Shown here piece after piece: positions 22,630-33,484 of a stretch of 64,000 nt of DNA. Source of the DNA: Lepraria neglecta (Eukaryota; Ascomycota; Lecanoromycetes; Lecanorales; Stereocaulaceae); assembly GCA_033220425.1 (NCBI GenBank), contig CM065647.1, positions 3,906,001 through 3,970,000 on the forward strand. The letters are read 5' to 3'. The position numbers and the translations under genes were made by a program. Position 1 is the stretch's first letter. The number at the start of each line of letters is the position of its first letter. The notes beneath the pieces are model-generated. The model saw nothing but the letters and a program-made list of their open reading frames with translations. It did not search any database and was not told the DNA's origin.

Positions 22630-23430
22630 CCTAGTTGAGATTTCAAGGACTTTGATTGTTTGGTTTCGGAGACCACAGATTTTAATCCAAAAACTAGTCC
22701 TAGTTGAGGTTTTGTCAAGTCGAAGTGATGGAAGAAGGAGTGATGGAAGAAGGTAGGACTTTATATATTTCTGTATTTTGATGGCACTAGTCTAAGTTGA
22801 TGTTTTGCAAACTACGTGTGATGGAAGAGGGTAGGGCTTGTTACACTGTCTGATGCTCGCAGCACTAGTCCAGGGTGAGCGGTTTTAAAAGTTGGAATAG
22901 TGAGCTTCGTTCGTCCAGTGCGCTCTCTCAAGCAACTCCTCTGGCAGTGTTGAGACTTTAGAAGCTAGCACTAATGGGGAGGTTTCAAAAATTTGGTTGT
23001 TGAAGGTCTTCTGTCCGAAGATTCCACTAGTCGTCTGAACAGTCCGAATCTCGGTGTTGAACCCCAACCAACAACACCGGAAGATCTGATTCTGATGACT
23101 TGTAACCCTTCGGACGGCAGACCTTCAACAGCCCAACTTCTGAAACTTCTAATTGCGACTAGCTTGGGGGTTTTCAACACAGAAACTTAAGTGTTCCAAC
23201 GATTGGCGAACGACCTCCATCGGCTCATCTCAGAAACGTTCAATTGAAGCTAGCCGTTTAGCCTCAAAACAGCTACATAATTTGATTTGAAGCGGCCAGC
23301 GGACGGCAGACTTTCATCAGATTAAGTTTCAAAACGTCAAACAGGATAGTGTTCTTTGGAGTTATGTCCGCTACCGTCGCCCAAAGGTCCAAGTCTTGAA
23401 AACATCTTAATTAGTTCTAGCTTGAGGTTT
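22630..23430. repeat. Degenerate array of about 95-bp repeats in inverted orientation
   Basis: A motif of the form CTAGTxxxxGTTGAGGTTTT recurs near 22693, 22786, 22863 and 22964, spaced about 77-99 bp. Between copies lies a GATGGAAGARGGTAGGRCTT block (around 22727-22760 and 22829-22848, with a local 15-bp duplication of GTGATGGAAGAAGGA at 22725-22755). From 23108 the same unit appears in the opposite orientation: GCAGACCTTCAACAGCCCAA at about 23116, related copies near 23208 and 23299. The arms 22964-23020 and 23108-23163 are an imperfect inverted repeat of about 56 bp, differing mostly by transitions. No coding potential or transposase is visible. This is a diverged minisatellite-like block or the core of a decayed element. 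Confidence 0.65.
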
Positions 23431-23459
23431 AGAAAAGGTAGTGGAAGCACGGGTTCCGG

Positions 23460-24367
23460 TATAGTTGGCAGTCTGGAAGTGGGCGGAGGGCCCCTATTTA
23501 TATGCTTTTGCCAATCTCGGCAGACCTTCTCTAGGTTTGGCGCTAGGCCCAGTTGGAGTTTCGTGCTATTTCGTCTCGGAGCGGGCAGATTTAGCGCGCA
23601 AGGTTGCTTCGACTCTGACTAATGGGGGCTCGTTGAAAGTGGAATTGGATTGTAGATTTACCATGTCTAGGTGTCCCTGGCCGGATGCCATTGGCAGTTG
23701 GCTGGTACATCCATTCGGTGTAGGCTCTTTACCGTTCGCTAAGAGTACCTTGGCTATCTCTATTTTCCCCCAGCCGCGGCTCGATATGAAGCTACGGAAA
23801 TAGTATCTTTGGCACCGTGATCAGTGAGGAACTTGATCGTGTCGGGTTTGTCGTGAAATCAACAGCAATAGGTAGCGAGCGATGGATATTAGCACTTCTA
23901 TCAAGGAGTAACTTCATGAGATTATGATCACCCGTTTCGATGGCCTGCTCGAACGGGAAGTGCGTCAGACTGGTCGATAAATGAATTATACGGTCTTAAG
24001 ACTTACGAGAGTCCCTCCAAATTCATTAGCTCGGCTGTTGATATCATGTTTCTGCTTCACCTGCGTACCCCTGCCCCCGTGGAGCACAACACTCAGGACA
24101 TTATCACCATTCGGTCCGACGATATTGACGTTTGGTCCTGCATCGAATAGAGTTCGAACGGCGCCAACCTGAGCTAACCGTAGTGCGTAAAAGGGCTGCA
24201 TCGTGTAGGACTGTCCGACCCCCAAATCCCTCACCATACAAAGCGGTTATATCAACACCTGGTTTCAAGTTTGCTTCGAGCCTTTTTACATCGCCTTCAA
24301 TGGCAGCTTGACGAACAGCCAGGTAGTCCTCATCATTGGCTGGTGTCCATACGATATTAGTATCCAT
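23460..24367 (-). pseudogene. Ankyrin-repeat gene, decayed
   Basis: From an ATG at 24367 the strand reads NDEDYLAVRQAAIEGDVKRLEANLKPGVD, then GGRTVLHDAALL. In a second frame come FYALRLAQVGAVRTLFDAGPNVN and NGDNVLSVVLHGG, and farther left HFPFEQAIETGDHNLMKLLLDRSA (about 23950) and EIEIAKVLLANGKEPTPNG (about 23750). These are four to five ankyrin repeats in the right order with frame changes and stops between them. No N-terminal effector domain is seen, so this was either a short ankyrin protein or the tail of a larger gene. It lies directly beside the repeat array. Confidence 0.65.
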
Positions 24368-25094
24368 AACTCAAAAGTGCTGAAATGTTCTTGGGTAAGG
24401 AGTATAAAGCAATGACACTCAAGGCATTATGGACTACAAATAGAGTGTATGAGGCTCCTTCGGCGGCAAGGGAACGCCAATGAAAAATTCCATTAAGCCT
24501 CAAAGATCATAGTCACAGATCCCATAGAGAAGGGAGCCTGGTATTGATAGCAGTTGGGCTTTCCATGCTCGCACTCTTATACTCTACGCATTTTCAGATC
24601 TGGTAATTCCCAGAGGTGTCGAGTGGTTCCAGGTTGATACTTAATGGTATTAGGTTCGATTCCTAATGGCGCTGGTACAATGGTGTTGCTGTTTTGCGTT
24701 CTTCTTTTCGAGTGGGAGAGAAGTTGGTTTAATGGCAGACTTCCAAAGGGTCGAGATAGTAGAATTAATGCTAGACTAAGCCTAAAATGGTCTTAGTGGC
24801 CTATTGTCTTGGCAGGCCTCATAGCAATTTCATTCAAATCTGTTAAATAAGCAAACCACAAGCTCAAGCGAATAGCATCGGCCCCAGAATCCCCAGTAGC
24901 CACATCAAACAGTATCGAGCACTCTGATCTCCGTGTCTACTCTGAAGCGTGGGTGATGAGCACGTTACTGAGGTATCGATGTACCAGAAATCTATAAATA
25001 CAGTCTATTTGAGCATTCTACGCTAAACTTGCACGCTTTTGGAACTCTAAAAGGATCTATCCGTGCCAGAATAGATGACCGCCCTGTTAACCCC
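24368..25094. other. Spacer, 0.7 kb
   Basis: No gene seen. A tRNA B-box-like hairpin (TTAGG-TTCGATT-CCTAA) lies at about 24651-24668, but I could not build a full cloverleaf around it. Confidence 0.35.
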
Positions 25095-27147
25095 TTAATG
25101 CAACCCACTCTCCCCCGTCTCAGCCATGTAAGCCTGACACTTGACCAAAATCTCCACTTGCTTCGAAATCTCCCCCAGCCGTCCCAACACCTGTTTATTC
25201 CCTTCCACAAACCCAAATATCTTATACTCAATACCCGTATCCTGGCAAAACTCCTTTACCAGCACCTGCAATCTCCGCAAATTGTGCCTAGGCACGCGTG
25301 GGAAAAGGTGATGTACCGCTTGGAACTGTAGACCGCCGTGGATGAAGTCCAGCCATGTGGGACACTCGACGTCCATTGTTGTACGTAATTGGCGTTGGGG
25401 GAAGGACTCAGCATCGCCAAGGTCGGCGGTTGGCATTGCCCAGTGGGAGAGGGTGATTTGGACGTGAAGGGGCATGGTGATAATGTGTGAGACCAGGACA
25501 AAAGCCACGCGCAGTGTCCAGGTGGGAATGGAGAGCCAGAGTAAGCAGTATCCAAAGAGGAACCAGTAGCAGAGCATGCCTGCTATTTCCACGGGGCGAG
25601 TCCAAGCTGCAGAACCGATATTGGTAGAGCGGGATGAGAGGAGGTGCAGCCACGAGAGGAGGTAGAGGTTGAAGCGGGCGACGCACATGACAGGATAGTA
25701 GGTGTAGCGTTGGTACTTGATTGCTATGTTGGCGAAAGCGTCCCAGTGGTAGGTGAAGTTGTAGTAGGATGAGTGGACGGAGCGGAAAAATGAGGGGGAG
25801 GTGGCGAAGAGGGGGACGTTTTGGATGTCGGGATCGTGTTCCTGTTTGGGTGAGCATGTGGTGAACAATGTTTGGCAAGTATCAATACATACGGGATGGT
25901 TTGTGATGAGATGATGAACGTTGTGGCTGCTTTTCCACCATCCTATTGATAGGCCGCAGCAGAAATCGGCAATGAAGATGCCAATCAGCGTATCCGCAAC
26001 AAAGTTATGTGTGATGCCTCGATGGCCTGCATCGTGAGCCGTGAACATGATCTGGTGCTGTGGACAAGTCAGCACGACGTGGTCGTCAATGTTGTATATG
26101 TTGAGCGGACCAACCCAAAACAGGCCAAGAAACGCCGCAGAGGTCAAATACCATTCCGCTCGCAGGCACGAAATAAGCAGTGTGAACAAGACAGTGTACC
26201 GCAGGACCTCCTTGCCATACTCGAAGTAATGACAATCGTAGAAGCCTTCATCCTTGACTCTTTGGTGTAATTGTTGATACTTGATGGTGATCATGCGCTG
26301 AGTATCAGCGTCCAGCGAGGGATTGTCCCGGATGTCATTATCAATCTCCTCTTGTTCTGCCGACAAAGTATAGCCTTGGGGCGATGTAGGTACGAAGTTT
26401 GACGAGTCCTCGGCTAGGTGGTTGCACTCGACCATTTGGGCAATTGAAGAGTTGGAGCTGGACTCTGCTCCTTGATCCAAGGCTTCGATTGAGGACGAGA
26501 ACCGCTGGGGACCTTTGGTGGTATGACTGTGGATCGACGGCAGCTTGCCCACTTCTGCATTGTAGATTGAGTTAAGACTTGTGGCACTGGAGTTCCATGA
26601 TTCCAGACTTGAACTCCAACCAGCAGAGGTATCATCGCTGTCGTCCAGACTCGATTCAACCTCTTCAGTGTCCTCACGGTATATGCCTCCTCTTATTGGA
26701 GGTGTGAAGTTGACCCACTCTCCATCGATCCGGCCGATTCGGTATTTGTTCATCAACTTCAATGCTGTGGAGGAGTGGTATCTGTAGGAGCACGTAGGTA
26801 CAATGTTAGCCTAAAAGTTTTTGAGTTCTTGAACGCAACAGTAGAGAGGTACAAGTCCAAGGGGCCAATGTCGAATACAGATGCAGCGGCGGTGAACTAC
26901 TTACCATTCGCACAAGACATTGGAATGGAGGGTGGCATGACAGGAGTGTTTACACATTGATCTCGTCAGTAGCATCTCTTCCAACCATATGAAGGACCGC
27001 TAGACGTCCACCTGGGTGCTTGTCCAGCCAGCCGTCAAGCTGCAAGACCCTGCCCTCTGATATAACGATTGTCTGTCCGGCTGCAATCAGACCTTCGATC
27101 CTCCGTCGAGTGAACGTGTGGTTGTGATCCATAATTGGTGATATCAT
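25095..27147 (-). CDS. Cytochrome b5-fused delta-8 sphingolipid desaturase
   Basis: Exons 27147..26954, 26781..25893 and 25841..25095 give 609 aa; a second ATG at 27132 would give 604. Introns are 172 nt (GTAAAC..CAG) and 51 nt (GTATGT..CAG). The N-terminus is a cytochrome b5 domain with the heme motif HPGG (residues 44-47). A Ser/Glu-rich acidic linker of about 120 residues follows, then a membrane desaturase with the three histidine boxes HDAGH (314-318), SSHNVHH and QFQAVHH (Q at 533). The Q in box three marks a front-end desaturase. In fungi this architecture is the delta-8 desaturase acting on the long-chain base of glucosylceramides in the ER, a step toward the 4,8-diene base with the 9-methyl branch. 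The gene looks intact. The 51-nt intron has no stop and keeps frame, so its retention would insert 17 residues right after the second box. Confidence 0.92.
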
Positions 27148-27157
27148 GAAGAGTGTT

Positions 27158-27179
27158 GATGGTGATGGTGATGGTGATG
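27158..27179. repeat. GATGGT microsatellite
   Basis: About 3.7 units of GATGGT lie just upstream of the desaturase ATG at 27147, in its 5' leader on the minus strand (reads as ACCATC units there). It could affect leader length between strains. Confidence 0.7.
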
Positions 27180-28166
27180 TTTATGGTAATGTCGTGGGAT
27201 GGGGCAAGTGGCGTGCGGAGAAGCCATCGTTATACTTTAGGTGCCTTGAGGAGATGTTGCACTCAGGGACTTGTCCCTTGGCAGGGGGCGGTGCAGTGAA
27301 GAAATATGCGGCCACGCGCATTTCGCTGCTCGCAGAATTGGACGCGTACATCTCCTCGTATCGACGGACCATACAGACTTGCTTGCACGTGGATCTCATT
27401 TGGGTGGTTTCACCCTGGACCCAGAATCAAGGACAAATCGATCGATCGACGAGGCTCCCTTGGAGATCTCCTTCTCTATTCGGCGCATTTAATGTAACGC
27501 AAATTGCCGAGTGTTCAGTGGGGTCCGAGAATGGCGGCAAGTGTCCACCACAGGCTGAAACTACGGCTGACGTTCGATCGTGAGGGCACATTTCTCGATC
27601 CCTTGGGATTGGAAGGATCGTAAATGTGCCTCGCAGAGTGTCCTCTTTATAGGTGTGGGCTGACACGAGTACGTTGGAGAGGTGGAGTGGTGCGCGTCCT
27701 CTAAGTCGGCTCCGAAAGAATTGCGAGACTAGAGAATTTCAGAACGGGATGGCCCTCGGACCCTGTTTAACGGACTGGTTTTAGCGTGGACCCTGGCGAA
27801 GACCCTGCATATTTCCCGCTTCCAGGAGCTTGGAACATCCAATCGGTTAGATTCGATTAGGCAGTTTAGGCTTGGCTCTTTTGGGGCAGATCCATCAATC
27901 TGGGCGGGCAGCGTTACCGGCGGCCCCCGGCGACAACCTTACTTTATCAAACTGCTACAGCCAAATTCACTCATGAGTCATGCCATTGCCACAGTTCCAT
28001 GTCGGTTAATCGGCACCTGTCAGAGGCGTTTGGCATTTTTCTCGATGTTGGAACGGAGCTGACTTTTGCTGAAGCCCCATATAACTTCGCGTGAACCGGC
28101 TCAACGTTTTTTCATCTCCGTCTTGACTTCTTGGAGAAGGGCTTCCAGAAGCAGTCGGTGTACTCA
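27180..28166. other. Desaturase promoter and spacer, 1 kb
   Basis: No gene recognised. A GATC-rich run (ATCGATCGATCGACGAGG) lies near 27437-27454. The overlapping short frames here on both strands lack domain signatures. Confidence 0.3.
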
Positions 28167-29060
28167 CTATCTCTCAATGTCCGTCATAACAGCCTCCATA
28201 GCAGCTTGTTCTACTAGCGAGAAAGAGTCAAATCCAGCGTCCCTTCCTATCGATGTCGCAGCATTGGGAATGTTCCGTACAACCCGTTTACTAAGAATAT
28301 CCAGAGACCATAGCCGGTCTTTGAAAACTTTCGGCCTATTGTCGAACAGCGTCTGAATGGTGGGACGATAACTTAGACCACTAACCCTGACGGTTGTGTT
28401 GGAATTTGGCGGTCGTCTTCGGGAATCGATAAGCGTAGTGTCTAAGGCTTTGAGTCTGAAGGTGACAGGACTCAGGGTTGCGGGTAGATCTGAGACGATA
28501 TCGATCCAAAACTGGTCCTTTTTGACCTTCTTAGGGAGCAAGACCGTAATTTTCCGCAATGAGCTTGCCTGTTCTCCTAGAAAATCCAAATGATAGATCA
28601 ATCGGCTGGCTTTGGCGAAGTGGAACGTGCGTGTTGATAAATACAGGTGATCTATTTCAGCTTGAACATCCGGCGACGTGGCTCGAACATTATGTAACTT
28701 TTGAGAGACTCTTTACGCAGCCAGCGATAGCCTTGGGTATTGAAGATGGAGTAAGAAAAGAGGCCACTGTGAATCACCCCAGGACGACGAATATCCGTTT
28801 CTCCGTAGACTTCATCATTGTTGAGATCTTCAATAAGTACCCCTAAATACGCTGGCGTATTTGAGGAGGTAGGTATCCCGATGTTCCGAGTTGAATCTTA
28901 TTCGCGGCATCTAATTGATGGGCAGCCGTGAGCCAGGGGTTACTGTTGGCATTACGCATCACCACTCTGAACGAGCTTGCTGGCATGTCGCCAGTATCGT
29001 TTTCTGAGGACCACTTTCTCCACTCGGTTTGACATTTCGATAGCCAAGGTTTCGAAAAGT
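28167..29060 (-). pseudogene. Broken relative of the unknown-function gene at 20.8-21.6 kb
   Basis: The 3' part is open from about 28601 to 28167 and reads FLGEQASSLRKITVLLPKK, RLWSLDILSKRVVR and DAGFDSFSLVEQAAMEAVM, aligning end to end with the intact gene (FLGEQASSLRRISIALPR, RLWTLDILNKRVIR, GGFKFFSRKEQADMESVL). The upstream half (to about 29060) is recognisable (YLPPQIRQRI, HSGLFSYSIFN) but lies in shifting frames with stops. Similarity looks moderate, so the duplication is not recent. Both copies face the same way, 6.5 kb apart, with the desaturase gene between them. Confidence 0.7.
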
Positions 29061-30187
29061 CCGGAGAGAGCGGAGCGGGCAGCGCTCACAATGCTTGGAG
29101 TCTAGTATTAGTTACGAAGTGACGAATGTCAAAGCAGGGCCTTGTCAGTTCGAGATCTATCATCAAAGTGGAAGGACAGATTTTCAGATTCGGTGTTTCA
29201 GGCATCATGTAGGGAAAAGACATTTTTATGACTGCTGAACTCAGAGAGTAAGTTGCGGTTAGTGAAAGCCACGAAGTCTTGGAAGCAGAACGTTTTAGCT
29301 TAATACAGAAAAGAAGCTCACAGAATACCTACTCATAACGCTCTTATCGAGAGCGTCAATTTTTGCCTAATATAGCTCGGAGGTTGTGGGATTACAGCTC
29401 TTGTACTTGAGAACTCGGATCGAGGCGGATGTGCTTAATAATGTAGGAAATGAGCGAGCTAACCAGTTTGGGTCTATCGTTTGTTTAGGTAAGCAACTCG
29501 GAGTGTTGCTGGTGGACCGTTCACTTTTCCATTGAGCAACTCACAGTAGGAAACATCGCCTTCCTCTTCCTTCCGTTGCAACTGAGCACATCTTCAGATT
29601 CTTCGCCCTACGTTTTTGTGCCGTGAGAATACCAAAGCTCATCACACGCGCTGGGCAGAGGATCCTTCAGCCATCAACCCTGATTTCGCTCCAGCGATGT
29701 CCTTACCTGGAACTCAATTCACTTTCTCGTGTCGCCTCAACACTCTCTGTCAATACTAAGCAGGATGGCAGTGAGGATATACCATGCCGGAACGTTGGGT
29801 TAATACTACAATTGCATCAGTAGATAAGAATGGACATCGCATGACGTGGGGGTCAGACACGATTCCTTCTGGGTTATGCAAGAGCAAGGAGCTGTTGTGG
29901 TCCGGGAGGCAGAAGAATGAGAGATACATGGTGGTCGGCACGCCAATGAGGATAGGTCTACCAGGGAGAGAATACAGCAGAAGGGAAAATGACGTCGATC
30001 ATAGGTCTAAGGGCGCTAGTACATCTACCTGGTCAAGCAGAAGCCTGGAGGATCGAGCAAAGATAGTAGTGGTGATAACGAACTGGTCGGATATTGAGAC
30101 CGGTTTGCTTGGCAGAGACATCCACGCCAAATTTTAGAGTTAACCATCGTCCACTTGTGGGGGTTTATATTTCTTTTCAATAGGGTT
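29061..30187. other. Spacer, 1.1 kb
   Basis: A 117-codon ATG frame at 29784..30137 is basic and polar with no motif; I do not call it. No other feature is seen before the MITE-like element. Confidence 0.3.
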
Positions 30188-30462
30188 CACCCCTCAACCG
30201 TCTGCACCCCTCAACCGTCTACTTCCTCTAGCTCTACAGATATAGCGTTTGATAATAAATTTTCGCGCATGCCATTGTAGATATTATCAATCTCTATAAG
30301 TTTCGTACTAAAGACTTTATCGAAACTTACGAAGTTGGCGAGCTGTAGAAAGCTGTAGACTTCCACTATATACACCCCTGAGAGCCCCTGGAGCTTTCCC
30401 CCGGAGCAGAAAGATCGAGATTTCCGCGCGGCAGCCCTATAAGGCTAGCCGGTTGAGGGGTG
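30188..30462. mobile_element. MITE-like non-autonomous DNA transposon
   Basis: The block is bounded by matching inverted ends: CACCCCTCAACCG at 30188-30200 and its reverse complement CGGTTGAGGGGTG at 30450-30462. The left end carries a second tandem copy of the 16-bp end motif (30205-30220, 17-bp period). The interior of about 275 bp has no ORF and contains a shorter inverted pair, AAGTTTCG/CGAAACTT, around 30299-30331. TA dinucleotides flank both ends a few bases out (30181-30182 and about 30465), which would suit a Tc1/mariner-pogo (Fot-like) target site, but the exact boundary is unsure. No transposase is in the window, so it would be a miniature or internally deleted copy. Confidence 0.55.
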
Positions 30463-30854
30463 ATCTACAGTCTCTGTGAGAGCTTGAGCTTCAGCGTTTT
30501 CGGCCTCACTTGTTTGCTCATCGGAGTCATAAAGATGCTTCCTTTGTAGAGCCTTACCTGCACACTGCAGCCTAGTCTTAACGACAGACTTTGTTCGCAT
30601 TATTACCAGGAAAATGGAAGACGTTCATTTGGTCATGACCACTGAAACCCCTACGAGCTGCAGGGGTTTGTCATTTGCTCATTTTATTCGCGCGCTTGTT
30701 GAAGGATCCGAAAGCTATCGAAAAGTATTACTCTACCTCGTCAACGCATTCTCTCTGTTCTAGGCCTTGGATCTCTTTGTGAAGCGTTCACAATGGTCGA
30801 TCAGCTTCACTAAGCCAAATTACTACATGTACCTTTCGTAAACCCTGTTACTCA
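30463..30854. other. Lipase promoter region
   Basis: 392 bp between the MITE-like element and the lipase ATG. No gene; no clear TATA box at the usual distance. Confidence 0.35.
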
Positions 30855-32309
30855 ATGTATAGAGACATGTCCTTTTTAAAAAGCCCTTTATGGCTGGGAT
30901 TAATCTGCATCGTCAATTGGCGGCATGTGCCAGCTCAATGCCAGCTCCTAACTCCACAAACGGACACTTTCGCTTCTTCAGCCAGCATCTCAGCCAGTCA
31001 AGCAGCTCAAGCAGGCATCAACGCTTCCCTAGCCAACAACATTGCAATCGCGCTCAACTTTGAACGATCGAACTTCGCGAATGGCTCTGTCGCTTCCGAG
31101 GATTTCTACACTGTACCAAAGAACGCCCCCGGAGCCGCTCCTGGCACTCTACTCAAACTCCAACTCGATGCGAATACTTCAGCATACACACTCCCGCCTA
31201 ACACCGCCTTATCCCGTTTCATGTTTCAAAGCGAAACCTTGAATGGAACTGCTGTTCCCGTCTCAGCATACATCCTGTGGCCCTATCTTCCTCGAAATCA
31301 ATCAGACGGCTACCCTGTTCTTGCCTGGTCACACGGTAACAGCGGACCCGGATCTGCCGAATGTGCACCTTCACATTACAGGAATTTGTTGTACCAGTTC
31401 GCCACTATCTTTGAACTGGCACTGCAAGGCTACGTAGTCGTTGCGCCTGATTACGCCGGGCTCGGCGTTACGAAGGATGCTAGTGGCAATCGAATAGTAT
31501 ATGATTATCTCGGAAGTCCTAGCCACGCTAATGATCTTTTCTATGCTGTTGAAGCGGCACAAACTGCATTCAGCTCTTTTTCCAAACAGTTCGTTGTGAT
31601 GGGACATAGTGAAGGTGGAGGAGGTGCGTGGGCTGCGGCTCAGAGACAACTCCAGAAACCGGTGGCTGGCTACCTAGGTGCCATTTCTGGCTCGCCTATT
31701 ACAAATACGCTTAATCTGGTGGATCTTGCTGGTGTGAGTGCTGCTCCTCAAGTAGCAATCGGGATCGCCAATACTCTAGCTGGGTTGTACCCGGGCTTCA
31801 AATACAGCGACATCTTAACCCCAGCTGGAATCGCTCTCCAAACGCTATTATCTGAGATCCAGGGATGCGGGTCCACTGTACTCGAGCTCTTTGCCGGCGC
31901 CGGGCCCGGCCTCGTCCAACCAGCTTGGACCCAGAACTTCTACGCACAATCCTACCAAAATCTCACCGTCGTCGGCGGCAAGCCGTTCGCAGGACCCATG
32001 CTCATACTTCAAGGCACAGCGGACGCAGCAGTAGCTGAACCAGTGACATCGGCAGCTGTGCAGGAGACATGCCAAAAGTATCCAGATTCTCAATTGGAGT
32101 ATCTGACCTTTGCGGGCGTCGACCACGTTCCTGTTATGTTTGCTTCACAAAGGCTGTGGTTAGATTGGATTGCGGCGAGATTTGTGGGGGAGGAGGCGCC
32201 GAAGGGTTGTCAGACTACGAATTATAGTAGTGTTAGGGCTTATGAATATTATCAGAAGGAGCAGATTTGGTTTGTAGAGTTTGCTACTGCGGGTTATGAG
32301 ACTGCATGA
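30855..32309 (+). CDS. Secreted lipase of the fungal LIP family (alpha/beta hydrolase)
   Basis: A single exon encodes 484 aa from the ATG at 30855; an in-frame ATG at 30867 (MSFLKSPLWLGLICIV) is the likelier start because it opens directly into a signal peptide ending near AQCQ. The catalytic triad is visible: nucleophile Ser252 in GHSEGG, Asp390 in GTADAAV and His424 in GVDHVP. An oxyanion-side motif, AWSHGNSGPG, and APDYAGLG are also present, as in the secretory lipase family related to Candida LIP proteins. Five or more N-x-S/T sites support secretion. The enzyme should hydrolyse extracellular acyl esters such as triglycerides. No intron and no sign of damage. A 7-bp perfect hairpin, CCTGGGA/TCCCAGG, lies 240 bp downstream. 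Confidence 0.9.
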   Translation: MYRDMSFLKSPLWLGLICIVNWRHVPAQCQLLTPQTDTFASSASISASQAAQAGINASLANNIAIALNFERSNFANGSVASEDFYTVPKNAPGAAPGTLLKLQLDANTSAYTLPPNTALSRFMFQSETLNGTAVPVSAYILWPYLPRNQSDGYPVLAWSHGNSGPGSAECAPSHYRNLLYQFATIFELALQGYVVVAPDYAGLGVTKDASGNRIVYDYLGSPSHANDLFYAVEAAQTAFSSFSKQFVVMGHSEGGGGAWAAAQRQLQKPVAGYLGAISGSPITNTLNLVDLAGVSAAPQVAIGIANTLAGLYPGFKYSDILTPAGIALQTLLSEIQGCGSTVLELFAGAGPGLVQPAWTQNFYAQSYQNLTVVGGKPFAGPMLILQGTADAAVAEPVTSAAVQETCQKYPDSQLEYLTFAGVDHVPVMFASQRLWLDWIAARFVGEEAPKGCQTTNYSSVRAYEYYQKEQIWFVEFATAGYETA

Positions 32310-33484
32310 GGCATAGAGGAGTAGAGGGGGGAGTTCCTGGTTGCACATTGCGCTAGATGGAATCGTTGGGGTTAGGCATTAGAGGGAACTGCAGTAATAT
32401 ATCAGGTGTGGTGCGAGTTGCTTATCAAGAAAGTTTGGGGGCCTGCAAAGCTACATACGGCCTATTAAATTGATACCAGGAAAGTGATTGTTGTACAAAT
32501 GCCTAGTCTTACTACTGCTAATCTCTCTGCTGATAAAGTTCAACTAACAGCCCTGGGAATCCAGTCCCAGGCTTCATCCAAGACTAACTGAGAGGTACTA
32601 ATATCAAAAAGTCACTTGTCATGCCTAAGAAGACTATTCTTAGGATCGAAGCTTTTCTTCAAGATTCATTTGGACGGCAGAGGGAGGCAGCGCCCGAGAG
32701 AGCCTTCTCCAGCAAATCTACCTAAGGTAGACATTGTTACCCCTAAACCTCCATCCGCTCCATTCTTTGCGCTTGATGTTTCTCCCTGAGCGTGTGGACT
32801 AGCACATAAGTATGAAGGCTTTCTGGTTTTGTGGTTTTTGTCTACTGGGTAAGGGATACAGGCGCCCCTCTCCTCTCCCTGTCCTATAAGCGCACGGCGC
32901 TTTTGAGCTGCAACGGTCTTGAGCCGCACGCCCAACGTGGCTTCTGTACCTAGCAGGTCTAGCAAGTCTAGATACGATGCAAAATGAATGAAAAGAAGTC
33001 GGGGCTTTCATTTATTAAGCATTTCTCGCTAAGATTGTCTGCGGGCAGCTAATACTTGCATGAGCTGAACACTCTACTGATACACCACACTATAATGAGT
33101 CTTGGCAATGAAACTTTCACGTGCAAATGCACGAAATACTATCGTTATTCCTTGGCAACCAGACTCAGGTGGTCTTCGTGGAAGTTTAGTGAACGACTTG
33201 CATACTGGAGGCGTAGGAAAATGCCGTTGATTGTGCTCGTGAAACATTCGCAAATGGGGTCCAGAGCTTCAATGGCTTCTTAAAGTGCTACCCTACCCTG
33301 CGTGCCCCTCTGAGATATAAGTAGTACATCGCCGGCGCACCGTCATCAAGATTGACTTGAATCAAATTACACCACTTGCACTGGTTGCTCCCTTCCAACT
33401 CTCTACTACCAAACATGGCAACGAACATTGCTACAAGTCCGTCACCACATCTCAGTTATGGAAATGTGCTGATGTCCCTCCAAG
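32310..33484. other. Spacer, 1.2 kb
   Basis: No gene is supported. The perfect hairpin (CCTGGGA-N6-TCCCAGG) is at 32552-32571. Minus-strand frames at 32666..33011 have no motif and start at non-ATG or doubtful codons. The region from about 33415 may hold eroded N-terminal sequence of the next gene. Confidence 0.35.

Noticed and set aside
24640-24680. tRNA-like B box GGTTCGATTCC with a 5-bp T-arm
   Set aside because: I could not pair an acceptor stem, D-arm and seven-base anticodon loop at the right spacing upstream; at best a tRNA relic.
32666-33011. Minus-strand frames suggestive of a retroelement fragment
   Set aside because: No reverse transcriptase, integrase, capsid or terminal-repeat motif could be found.
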